From: Anas platyrhynchos
Lineage: Eukaryota; Chordata; Aves; Anseriformes; Anatidae
DNA: 64,000 nt
NCBI RefSeq assembly: GCF_047663525.1
Contig: NC_092616.1
Location: 5,741,501-5,805,500, forward strand
Direction of reading: 5' to 3'
A program made the translations under genes and the position numbers. Under the pieces are notes generated by a model, which did no database searches, was not told the origin of the DNA, and was given only the letters and a program-made list of their open reading frames with translations. Of the stretch, positions 11,270-22,300 are shown piece after piece (position 1 is the stretch's first letter; every line of letters starts with the position of its first letter).

Positions 11270-12016
11270 AGGAGTGACGTCAGAGCTGTGACACTGAGCC
11301 TTGTGACGTCACACCGGTGGCCATCTTGAACCCTGTGACGTCACACCGGTGGCCATCTTGAAGGAAGTGATGTCAGAAGAGGCGGCCATCTTGAACGAGG
11401 TGACGTCACAGCCGGCAGCCATCTTGATCCCCGTGATGTCAGAGGAAGCGGCGGCCATCTTGAGTGACATCATAAGCAGCAGCCATCTTGTTCCAGCGTG
11501 CCCCAGGCCTGGCGGCCATCTTGACCCCGTGATGTCATACAGGCGGCCATGTTGAATGCTGTGACGTCACACCTGGCAGCCATTTTGAACCCCGTGACGT
11601 CAGACCGGCGGCCGTCTTGAACCCGTGATGTCACACCCAGCGGCCATCTTGCTTCAACCTCACCTCAGCGCCTTCCTCTTCCCTCCCGCCCCCTTCGGCC
11701 ATCTTGTCCCCAGTGGACACCCCTGCTGGCGGCCATCTTGTCCCCAACACACACCCGCCTCGGCGGCCATCTTGTCCCCAACGGACACCCCTGCTGGCGG
11801 CCATCTTGTCCCCAACACCCGCCACCCCCGGCGGCCATCTTAACCCGGACCACGCCGCCTCCTCGGCCGCCATCTGAACCCCTGCGGACCCCCATAGCCG
11901 GCGGCCATCTTGGCCCCCAGCATCCCGGCAGCCATCTTGACTCCAGCAGCCGCCGGCTCCGGCGGCCATCTTGCCCTCCCGGCGGCCATCTTGTCCCCGC
12001 CGGCGGCCATCTTTTT
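11270..12016 (+). repeat. Inverted YY1-like GGCCATCTTG array with CRE palindromes
   Basis: The same motif now appears as its reverse complement, GCGGCCATCTTG, in about 20 copies every 25-45 bp. From 11275 to 11640 it alternates with TGACGTCA (GTGACGTCACACCGGTGGCC type); from 11640 it alternates with GTCCCCAACAC. CAAGATGGCC of the preceding array and GGCCATCTTG here are exact complements, so the transcript could fold back on itself. Confidence 0.93.
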
Positions 12017-12204
12017 TGCGGGGGAAAAGGGGGGAGGGGGGGGCGTTTTGGGGGGAGGGGGGGGCCCCGGGGGGGCCGTTTTTTACCCGTGTACATTGGC
12101 GGGGGCGCGGCCCCCTGTACAGCCCCATGTAAAATAGGTTCCTTTTCAACACGATCTATGCAAAGGTGCTTTGTGCCGGGCTGGGGGGGGAGGGAGGGAC
12201 CCCG

Positions 12205-12252
12205 GTGGGGTTTTATTTTTTATTTTTTATTTTTTATTTTTTATTTTTTTTT
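12205..12252 (+). repeat. ATTTTTT microsatellite
   Basis: About six units of TTTTTAT followed by a T run, just before the first AATAAA. It could act as a U-rich downstream or upstream element for 3' end formation. Confidence 0.85.
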
Positions 12253-12273
12253 TGGGGGTGGGGGGGGGGGTTA

Positions 12274-12380
12274 AATAAATAAATTTGGGTGGGAAAAGGT
12301 GGGGGGGGTTTTGGGGGTGTCGGGTGTCCAGGCGGCGGCTGTAAGCTTTTCCTCTGCGGGAGGAGAACGCGATGAATAAA
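12274..12380 (+). terminator. SRCAP poly(A) signals
   Basis: Overlapping AATAAA hexamers lie at 12274-12279 and 12278-12283, and a further AATAAA at 12375-12380 in GCGATGAATAAAGGGTTGAA. They are the only AATAAA motifs noticed between the SRCAP stop and the RNF40 promoter. Which one is used cannot be told from sequence. Confidence 0.65.
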
Positions 12381-12389
12381 GGGTTGAAA

Positions 12390-12842
12390 CGGGAGAGTTT
12401 GGGGGGGGACCCCAAAATTGGGGTGTGGGGGGGGAGATTTAGAAGGGGGGGGGCTTTTAGGGGAGGGGGGGGGTTAGGGGAGGGGGGGGTTGAAGGAGAG
12501 GGGGGTTTTGGGGGGAAAGGGAGCTTTGGGGGGGGTTAGTGTGGTTACTGGGGGTCCCTATGAAATGGGGGGGGTCTGGTGGGGGGTTTTGGGGGGTCCC
12601 TATGGGATTTTGGGGGGGGTCTTTATGGGTTTTGGGGGGGCTTTATGGGTTTAGGGGGGAAATGGGTTAAAGAGGGGAAATTTAGGGCTTGGGGGGGTCC
12701 CTGTGGGATTTGGGGGCTCCCCATAGGGTTCGGGGGCGCCTATAGGGCGGGGGGGGTCCCTGGGGAGGGATTTGGGGCCCCCCCAAATTTCCCCAAAGTG
12801 GGATGCGGCCCCTTTAAGAGCCGCGCCCCGCCCTCGCTCCCC
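12390..12842. other. SRCAP-RNF40 spacer, no gene seen
   Basis: G-rich low-complexity DNA with short degenerate repeats (GGGGTCTTTATGGG, GGGGTCCCTATGG). No exon, RNA gene or splice-bounded ORF is recognised. PHKG2 and CFAP119, expected here by mammalian gene order, are not present. Confidence 0.7.
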
Positions 12843-13012
12843 GTTACCATAGCGACAAGCCCCGCCCCTCCCCGTTACCATAGCGACAAGCCCGCCCCTC
12901 CCTGATACCATAGCGACAAGCTCCGCCCCTCCCCGTTACCATAGCGACAAGCCCCGCCCCTCCCGTTACCATAGCAACAAGCCCCGCCCCTCGCTCCCGT
13001 TACCGTGGCAAC
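12843..13012. promoter_or_regulatory. Tandem RFX X-box-like array
   Basis: Six copies of a GTTACCATAGCAAC-like inverted repeat start at 12843, 12874, 12904, 12935, 12965 and 12999 (spacing 31, 30, 31, 30, 34). The last two, GTTACCATAGCAAC and GTTACCGTGGCAAC, fit the RFX X-box consensus best; the upstream copies have AGCGAC, and the third begins GATACC. Each is followed by a CCCGCCCC GC box. The array lies within 360 bp of the RNF40 start codon, so it is probably part of its promoter. Confidence 0.8.
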
Positions 13013-13026
13013 CGCCCCCTCCCTCC

Positions 13027-13075
13027 GCGCATGCGCAGGGGGCGGGGCTGCGCCTGAGGCGGGCCGCGCATGCGC
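13027..13075. promoter_or_regulatory. Two NRF1 palindromes and GC boxes, RNF40 core promoter
   Basis: GCGCATGCGC occurs perfectly at 13027-13036 and 13066-13075, with GGGGGCGGGGC between them. This NRF1 plus SP1 arrangement is typical of CpG-island housekeeping promoters, and the RNF40 ATG follows 118 bp later. Confidence 0.8.
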
Positions 13076-13193
13076 ACAGCGCCGCGGCCCGGCCCGCGGG
13101 GCGGCAGCGGCTGCCGAGGCCTCCCCGCGCCCCCCCCTTAAAAAACACCCAAAAAAGCCCCAAAATCACCCAAAAACCGCCCCGTCCGAGGCC

Positions 13194-13350
13194 ATGTCGG
13201 GCGCCGGGGCCAAGCGGGGAGCGGCGGGAGGCCGGCGGGGCCGGGGGGGGCCCCCCGAGAAGCGGCCCCCGCCCCCGCCGCCCCCCCCGCGAGGAGCAGC
13301 CCCCCACCACCCTCATCGAGCCGCTGCGCCTGGGCGGCATCTCCTCCACC
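13194..13350 (+). CDS. RNF40: RNF40 coding exon 1 (with apparent C-run indel)
   Basis: ATG in GAGGCCATGTCGG context starts [20 protein letters not shown] (human MSGPGNKRAAGDGG, GPPEKK). The 3' half, [12 protein letters not shown] and LRLGGISST, matches human [21 protein letters not shown] but lies in another frame (13291 onward). The switch falls at the C8 run 13281-13288, and the exon is 157 nt, one more than a multiple of three. Donor GTGAGT at 13351. Confidence 0.88.
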
Positions 13351-16300
13351 GTGAGTTTCTCCTTTTTTAACCCAAATTCACCTTATTTGGCACCCCCCCG
13401 GCCCTCTTCCCCCTCCTCCCCCCATAAAACCCCATAATTTTACCGTTTTCCCCCGTTTTCACCCCAAATTCCCCTTATTTGCCCCCCCCAGGCACTCTTC
13501 CCTTTCCCTTCCCCAAAAAAACCCGTAATTTTACCGTTTTCCCCCTTTTTTACCCCAAATTCCCCCTTCCCTTCCCCCATAAAAACCCCATATTTTACTG
13601 TTTTCCCCCTTTTTCACCCCAATTCCCCTTCTTTACCCCCTCCCCTATCTCTTTGGGACCCCCCCAGGCCTCTTCCTCCTCCTCCCCCATAAAACCCCGT
13701 AATTTTACCGTTTTCCCCCTTTTTTACCCAAATTCCCTTTATTTGCCCCCCCAGGCACCCTTCCCCTTAAAACCCCATAATTTTACCGTTTTCCCCCTTT
13801 TTACCCCAAATTCCCTTCCCTTCCCCATAAAACCCTGTAATTTTACCATTTTCCCTCTTTTTCACCCCAAATTCCCCTTCTTTACCCCCTCCCCAATCTC
13901 TTTAGGGCACCCCCAAGCCCCTATTCCCCCCCCTTCCCCTTCACTTCCACAGAAACCCCACAATTTTACCGTTTTCCCCCTTTTTTACCCCAAATTCCCT
14001 TTATTTGCCCCCCCCTCGGGCACCCTTCCATAACACACCATAATTTTACCATTTTCCCCCCTTTTCACCCAAATTCCCCTTATTTGCCCCCCACAGGCCC
14101 TTTTCCCCTTCCCTCCCCCATAGAACCCCGTAATTGTACCGATTTCCCCCTTTTTCACCCCAAATTCCCTTTCTTTACCCCCTCCCCTATCTCTTTGGGA
14201 CCCCCCCAGTCCCTCTTCCTACCTCCTCCTTCCCCAAAAAAACCCCATCATTTTACCGTTTTCCCCCGTTTTTACCCCAAATTCCCCTTATTTACCCCCC
14301 CCAGGCCCCCTTCCCCTTCCTCCCCCCCAAAAAAAACGTATTTTACCGTTTTCCCCACTTTTAACCCCAAATTCCCCTTCCCTTCCCCATAAAACCCCAT
14401 AATTTTACCATTTTCCCCCTTTTTTACCCCAAATTCCCTTTCTTTACCCCCTCCCCAATCTCTTTAGGGCCCCCCAAGCCCCTATTCCCCCCCTTCCCTT
14501 CACTTCCACAGAAAACCCCATAATTTTACCATTTTCCCCCTTTTTTACCCCAAATTCCCCTTATTTGGGCCCTCCCCAGGCACCCTTCCCCTTAAAACCC
14601 CATATTTTATACCGTTTTCCCCCGTTTTCACCCCAAATTTCCCTTATTTGCCCCCCCCAGGCACTCTTCCCCTTCCCTCCCCCATAAAACCCCGTAATTT
14701 TACCGTTTTCCCCCTTTTTTACCCCAAATTCCCCTTATTTGCCCCCCCCCAGGCCCTCTTCCCCCTCCTCCCCCCCCAAAAAAACCGTAATTTTACCATT
14801 TTCCCCCTTTTTTACCCCAAATTCCCCCTTCTTTTTAACCCCAAATTCCCCTTCCCTTCCCCATAAAACCCCGTAATTTTACCATTTTCCCCCTTTTTTA
14901 CCCCAAATTCCCCTTATTTGCCCCCCCCCCAGGCCCTCTTCCCCCTTCTCCCCCCATAAAACCCCGTCATTTTACCGTTTTCCCCCTTTTTTACCCCAAA
15001 TTCCCCTTCCTTCCCCCCCCCCACCCCCTTTCCCCACCCCATATCCCCCCCAATTTCCTCCTCAATCATTAATTAACCTGCTTAATCAGTTATTAACCTT
15101 CTCATTAACTAATTACCTAATTAATTAACCCCCACTCCCCCTTTACCCTCCCTCCCCAACCCCTTTCCCCACCCCATATCCCCCCCAGTTTTTCTCCCAA
15201 TCATTTAATTAACCCAGCCAATCAGTTATTAAGCTTCTCATTAATTAATTATCTAATTAATTAACCTCCACTCCACTCCCTTACTCCCTCTTTACCACTT
15301 CTCCCCCCTCTTTCCACCTCCTTTTCCCATCCCAACCCGTTTCCCCACCCCATTTCCCCCTCCAATCACTAATTAACCCACTTAATCACTTATTAATCTT
15401 CTCATTAATTAGCTGATTAATTAATTGATATCCACTCCACTCCTTTACCTCCTCTTTACCACTTGTCTCCTCTCTTTTTCCACCTCCTTTTCCCCTCCCA
15501 ACCCCTTTCCCCACCCCATATCCCCCCCCAATTTTCCCCCCAATCGTTAATTAACCTTCCCAACCACTGATTAACGTTCTCATTAATTAATTAACCAATT
15601 AATTACCTAGTTAATTACCTAACTAATAAACCTTTACTTCCCTTTTTCCCCTCCCTCCCCACCCCTTTTCCCCTCACCCACCCCCTTTCCCCACCCCATA
15701 TCCCCCAATCTTCCCCCCAATTGCTAATTCATTTCCCCAATCACTGATTAACTTTCTCATTAATTAATTACCTAATTAATTACCTAATTAATCAGCCCTT
15801 ATTTCCCTTTTTCCCCTCCCTCCCAACCCCTTTTCCCCTCCCCACCCCCTTTCCCTACCCATATCCCCCCCAATCTTCCCCCCAATCATTAATTAACCTG
15901 TTCAATCACTGAGTACTCTTCTCATTAATTAACTAACTAATTAATTATCTAATTAATTACCTAATTAACTAACCCTTACATCTCTTTTTACCCTCCCTCC
16001 CCACCCCCTTTCCCCACCCCATACCCCCCCAGTTTCCCCCAATCATTAATTAACCTTCCCAATCGCTGATTAACTTTCTCATTAATTAATTAACCAATTA
16101 ATTACATAATTAATTACCTAATTAACTAACCCTTACTTCCCCTTTTAGACTCCTTTCCCTCCCCTTTTCCCCTTCCCACCCCCATATCCCCCCCCAGTTT
16201 CCCCCCAATCATTAATTAACCTACCCAATCACTGAGTACCATTCTCATTAATTAGCTACCTAATTAATTACTTAATTAATTACCTAATTAATTAGCTCTT

Positions 16301-19300
16301 ATTTCCTTTTTTACTCTCTTTCCCCACCCCTTTTCCCCTCCCCACCCCCTTTCCCCACCCCATATCCCCCCAATTTTCCCCCAATCATTAATTAACCTTC
16401 CCAATCACTGATTAACTTTTTCATTAATTACTTAACCAATTAATTACCTAATTAATTCCCTAATTAACTAACCCTTACTTCCCTTTTTACCCTCCCTCCC
16501 CACCCCATATCCCCCCAATTTTCCCCCAAATCTTCCCCCCAATCACTAATTAATTTCCCCAATCACTGATTAACTTTCTCATTAATTAATTACCCAATTA
16601 ATTACCCAATTAATTACCTAATTAATTCCCTAATTAACTAACTCTCACTCCCCTTTTTCCCCTCCCCACCCCTTTTCCCCTCCCCACCCCCTTTCCCCAC
16701 CCCATATCCCCCCAATCTTCCCCCCACTCACTAATTAATTTCCCCAATCACTGATTAACTTTCTCATTAATTAATTACCTAATTAATTCCCTAATTAACT
16801 AACCCTCACTTCCCTCTTTCCCCTCTCTCCCCACCCCTTTCCCCACCCCATATCCCCCTCCCACCCCCCAAAACCCCTCCCCTCCCCCTCCCCTCCCTCT
16901 CACCTAATCACCCCGCTAATTACCCTACTAATTACCCCGCTAATTACCGTGCTAATTACCCCGCAGGAGGAGATGGACCTGAAGGTGCTGCAGTTCAAGA
17001 ACAAGAAGCTGGCGGAGCGGCTGGAGCAGCGGCAGGCGTGCGAGGACGAGCTGCGGGAGCGCATCGAGAAGCTGGAGAAGCGCCAGGCCACCGACGACGC
17101 CACCCTGCTGCTGGTCAACCGCTACTGGGGGCAGGTGGGGGCCCGAATTTGGGGGGTTTCACCCCAAAATTGGGGTGTGGGACCCCAAAATTGGGGTGTG
17201 GGGGGTCAAAAGGGGGCTGGGACCCCAAAAAGTGGGCTCAAGGGGGACAAAAAGGGGCTCACAGGGCCCAGAAAGGGGGTGTGGGATCCCAAAAGAGGGG
17301 GCTCGACCCCAAAATTGGGGTGTGGGGTCCCAAAATTGGGGTGTGGGGTCCCAAAATTGGGATGTGGGGGGTCAAAAGGGGGCTGGGATCCCGAAATGGG
17401 GGAGTGGGGGTCGAAAAGGGAGACTGGGATCCCAAAAAAGGCCACCGACGACGCCACCCTGCTGCTGGTCAACCGCTACTGGGGGCAGGTGGGGGCCCGA
17501 ATTTGGGGGGTTTCACCCCAAAATTGGGGTGTGGGGGGTCAAAAGGGGGTGTTGGACCCCAAAATTGGGGTGTTGGACCCCAAAAAGTGGGCTCAGGGGG
17601 GCCAAAAAAAGGGGCTTGAAGGGGGAGCAAAAGGGGCTCAAAGGGGGCAAGGGGCACTGGGGTCCCAAAATTGGGGTGTGGGATCCCAAAATTGGGGTGT
17701 TGGACCCCAAAAAGTGGGCTCAAGGGGGACAAAAAGGGGCTCACAGGGCCCAGAAAGGGGGTGTGGGATCCCAAAAGAGGGGGCTCGACCCCAAAATTGG
17801 GGTGTCGGATCCCAAAATTGGGGTGTGGGGTCCCAAAATTGGGATGTGGGGGGTCAAAAGGGGGCTGGGATCCCGAAATGGGGGAGTGGGGGTCGAAAAG
17901 GGAGACTGGGATCCCAAAAAAGGCCACCGACAACGCCACCCTGCTGCTGGTCAACCGCTACTGGGGGCAGGTGGGGGCCCAAATTTGGGGTGGGAGCCCA
18001 AAATTGGGGCGGGACCCCAAAATTGGGGGTGTTGGACCCCAAAAAGTGGGCTCAGGGGGGTCAAAAAGGGGCTCACAGGGGTCAAAAAGGGGCTCAAGGA
18101 GGATGAAAAGGGGCTCAAGGGGGACAAAAAGGGGCACTGGGATCCCAAAATTGGGGTGTGGGGTCCCAAAATTGGGGTGTGGGGTCCGAAAAGGGGGCTG
18201 GGACCCCAAAAAGTGGGCTCAAGGAGGATGAAAAGGGGCTCAAGGGGGACAAAATTGGGGTGTGAGGTCCCAAAATTGGGGTGTGAGGTCCCAAAATTGG
18301 GGTGTGGGGTCCCAAAATTGGGGTGTGGGGTCCCAAAATTGGGGTGTTGGAGTGCAAAAAGGGGGGTTGGGATCCCAAAAAGGGGGCTGGGACCCCAAAA
18401 AAGGCCACCGACGACGCCACCCTGCTGCTGGTCAACCGCTACTGGGGGCAGGTGGGGGCCCGAATTTGGGGGGTTTCACCCCAAAATTGGGGTGTTGGAC
18501 CCCAAAAAGTGGGCTCAGGGGGGCCAAAAAGGGGCTCAAGGGGGAGGAAAAGGGGCTCAAGGGGGTCAAAAGGGGCTCAAGGGGGACGAAAAGGGGCTCA
18601 CAGGGCCCAGAAAGGGGCACTGGGATCCCAAAATTGGGGTGTGGGGTCCCAAAATTGGGGTGTGGGGGGTCAAAAGGGGGCTGGGACCCCAAAAAGTGGG
18701 CTCAGGGGGACGAAAAGGGGCTCACAGGGGTCAAAAAGGGGCTCAAGGAGGATGAAAAGGGGCTCAAGGGGGACAAAATTGGGGTGTGGGGTCCCAAAAT
18801 TGGGGTGTGGGGTCCGAAAAGGGGGCTGGGACCCCAAAAAGTGGGCTCAGGGGGACCAAAAAGGGGCTCACAGGGGTCAAAAAGGGGCTCAAGGGGGTCA
18901 AAATTGGGGTGTGGGATCCCAAATTGGGGTGTGGGGTCCAAAAAGGGGCACATGGGGGTCAAAAAGGGGCTCAAGGGGGACGAAAAGGGGCTGGGGCCCC
19001 AAAAAAGGCCACCGACGACGCCACCCTGCTGCTGGTCAACCGCTACTGGGGGCAGGTGGGGGCCCGAATTTGGGGTGGGAACCCCAAAATTGGGGTGTGG
19101 GGTCCGAAAAGGGGGCTGGGACCCCAAAAAGTGGGCTCAGGGGGGCCAAAAAGGGGCTCAAGGGGGACTAAAAGGGGCACTGGGACCCCAAAAGGGGGGC
19201 TGGACCCAAAAAAGGGGGTGTGGGATCCCAAAATTGGGGTGTGGGGTCCCAAAATTGGGGTGTTGGGGGTCAAAAGGGGGGCTGGGATCCTAAAAGGGGA

Positions 19301-22300
19301 GCTGGGATCCCGAAATGGGGGCTGGGACCCCAAAAAAGGCCACCGACGACGCCACCCTGCTGCTGGTCAACCGCTACTGGGGGCAGGTGGGGGCCCGAAA
19401 TTTGGGGGGTTTCACCCCAAAATTGGGGTGTGGGGGGTCAAAATTGGGGTGTGGGGGGTCAAAAGGGGGTGTTGGACCCCAAAATTGGGGTGTTGGACCC
19501 CAAAAAGTGGGCTCAAGGGGGACAAAAAGGGGCTCACAGGGGTCAAAAAGGGGCTCAAGGAGGATGAAAAGGGGCTCAAGGGGGACAAAAAGGGGGTGTG
19601 GGGTCCCAAAATTGGGGTGTGGGGTCCCAAAATTGGGGTGGGACCCCAAAAAGTGGGCTCAGGGGGGTCAAAAAGGGGCTCACAGGGGTCAAAAAGGAGC
19701 TGAAGGGGGACAAAAAGGGGCTCACAGGGCCCAGAAAGGGGGTGTGGGATCCCAAAAGAGGGGGCTCGACCCCAAAATTGGGGTGTTGGATCCCAAAATT
19801 GGGGTGTGGGGTCCCAAAATTGGGATGTGGGGGGTCGAAAGGGGGCTGGGACCCCAAAAAGTGGGCTCAAGGGGGACGAAAAGGGCTGGGACCCCAAAAA
19901 AGGCCACCGACGACGCCACCCTGCTGCTGGTCAACCGCTACTGGGGGCAGGTGGGGGCCCGAATTTGGGGGGTTTCACCCCAAAATTGGGGTGTGGGGGC
20001 CCAAAATTGGGGTGTTGGACCCCAAAAAGTGGGCTCAGGGGGGTCAAAAAGGGGCTCACAGGGGTCAAAAAGGGGCTCACAGGGGTCAAAAAGGGGCTCA
20101 AGGGGGACAAAAAGGGGCTCTGGGACCCCAAAAGGGGGGGCTGGACCCCAAAAAGGGGGTGTGGGATCCCAAAATTGGGGTGTGGGGTCCCAAAATTGGG
20201 GTGTGGGGGGTCAAAAGGGGGCTGGGACCCCAAAAAGTGGGCTCAAGGGGGACGAAAAGGGGCTCACAGGGGTCAAAAAGGGGCTCAAGGAGGATGAAAA
20301 GGGGCTCAAGGGGGACGAAAAGGGGGTGTGGGGTCCCAAAATTGGGGTGTGGGGTCCCAAAATTGGGGTGTGGGGTCCCAAAATTGGGGTGTGGGGTCCG
20401 AAAAGGGGGCTGGGACCCCAAAAAGTGGGCTCAGGGGGGCCTAAAAGGGGGCAGGGACCCCGAAAAGGGGTGTTAAAGCCCAAAAAACGGCATGTGGGAC
20501 CCTAAAAAGGGGGTGTGGGATCCCAAAATGTAGGGCTGGGACCCCAAAATGGGGGTGTGGGACCCCAAAAGGGGCTCGTGGGGGTTAAAAGGGGCTCAGG
20601 GGGCCCCGAAAGGGGGTGGGGGGCCCCAAAACCGGTCCCATGGAGCCCCGAAAAGGTCTCACAGGCCCTAAAAAGCGAGTGTTGGACCCCCAAAAATGTC
20701 TGATGTGGCCCCAAAAGGGTTTTGGGGTCCCTGAATCGCCTTGGGATGCCCCAAAAAGCCCCAAATGCGCCAAAAAGCCCCCAAAAAGCCCTGAAACATC
20801 CCAAAAAGCTTCAATAACCCCCAAACGTCCCAAAAAGCCTCAATAGCCCCAAAACACCCTAAAAAGTCCCAAAACACCACAAAAAGACCCAATAGCCCCA
20901 AAATGCCCTAAAAAGCCCCCAAAAAGCCCTAAAACACCCCAAAAGCCCCCAAATGCCCCAATACCCACCAAAACCCCCCAAAATGCCCTAGAAAGCACCA
21001 AAACACCCCAAAAAGCCCCAATAGCCCCCAAACCCCCCAAAATACTCCCAAAAGTCCCAAAATACCTCCAAAACACCGCAAAAAACCTCAATAGCCCCAA
21101 AACATCCCAAAAAGCCCCAATAGCCCTAAAGCACGCCAAAAAAGCCTCAATAGCCCCAAAACACCCTAAATGCCCCTAAAAGCCCCCAAAAGCCCCAAAA
21201 CACCCCAAAAAGCCCCAATACCCACCAAAACCCCTAAAAAGCCCCCAAAAGCCCCCAAAGCCCCGAAACACCCCAAAGAGTCCCAAAAACCCCAAAACGC
21301 CCCAAATGCCCCCAAAACCCCCCAAAAAGCCTCAATAGCCTACTAAAACACCCCAAATGTCCCCAAAAGCCCCAAAACACCCCAAAAAGCCCCAATAGCT
21401 CCAAAACACCCCAAAATGCCCCAAAACACTCCCAAAAAGCCCCAATACCCCCCAAAACCCCCCAAAATGCTCTAAAAAGCCCTAATAACCCCAAAACACC
21501 CTAAAAAGCCCAAGTAGCCTCAAAACCCCCCAAAATGCCCTAAGAAGCTCCCAAACACCCCCAAAAGCCCCCAAATGCCCCCCAAAAGCCCCAGTAGCCC
21601 CAAAACACCCCAAAAAAGCCCCAATACCCACCAAACCCCCCAAAAATGCCCTAAAAAGCCCCCAAAAGCCCCGAAACACCCCAAAAAGCCCCAATACCCC
21701 CCAAAACCCCCCAAAATGCTCTAAAAAGCCCTAATAACCCCAAAACACCCTAAAAAGCCCAAGTAGCCTCAAAACCCCCAAAATGCCCTAAGAAGCTCCC
21801 AAACACCCCCAAAAGCCCCAAAACCCCCAAAACACCCTAAAAAGCCCTCAAACACCCCAAAGAGCCCCAATAGCCCCAATACCCACCAAACCCCCCTAAA
21901 ATGCCCTAAAATGCCCCAAAAAGCCCCAATACCCACCAAAACACACTAAATGCCCCCAAAACACCCTGAAACACCCCAAAAAGCCTCAATAGCCCCAAAA
22001 GCCCCCAAACACCCCAAAAAGCCCCCAAAAGCCCCTAAACACCCCAAAAAGCCTCAATAGCCCCAAAACATCCCAAAAAGCCCCAAAACACCCCAAAAGC
22101 CCCCAAATGCCCCAATACCCACCAAAACACCCCAAATGCCCCCAAAAGCCCCAAAACACTCAAAGGCACCCAAATGCCCCAAAACACCCCAAAAAGCTCC
22201 AATAGCCCCAAAACACCCCAAATGCCCCAGAAAGCTCCAAAACACCCCAAAAAGCTTCAGTACACACCAAAACCTGCCAAAATGCCCTAAAAATCCCCCA

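Larger units (their letters stand above)
9401..12400 (+). other. SRCAP: SRCAP 3' UTR (inferred extent)
   Basis: It runs from the TGA at 9398-9400 to poly(A) signals at 12274-12283 and 12375-12380. About 2.6 kb of it are AAGATGGC / GGCCATCTT arrays. The stretch at about 12085-12185 (GTACAGCCCCATGTAAAATA and following) is unique and looks like the true UTR end, followed by an A+T microsatellite. The extent is inferred from signals only. Confidence 0.6.

Noticed and set aside
12384-12842. PHKG2, CFAP119 or a small RNA gene between SRCAP and RNF40
   Set aside because: No conserved peptide, splice-bounded ORF, box H/ACA or C/D motif recognised in this short G-rich spacer.
17175-20505. 300-500 codon + strand frames with PKIGVWGPK repeats, resembling a secreted repeat protein
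   Set aside because: They are the intron 2 minisatellite of RNF40. Only the short in-frame part up to decoy donor 1 is considered, as a possible isoform.
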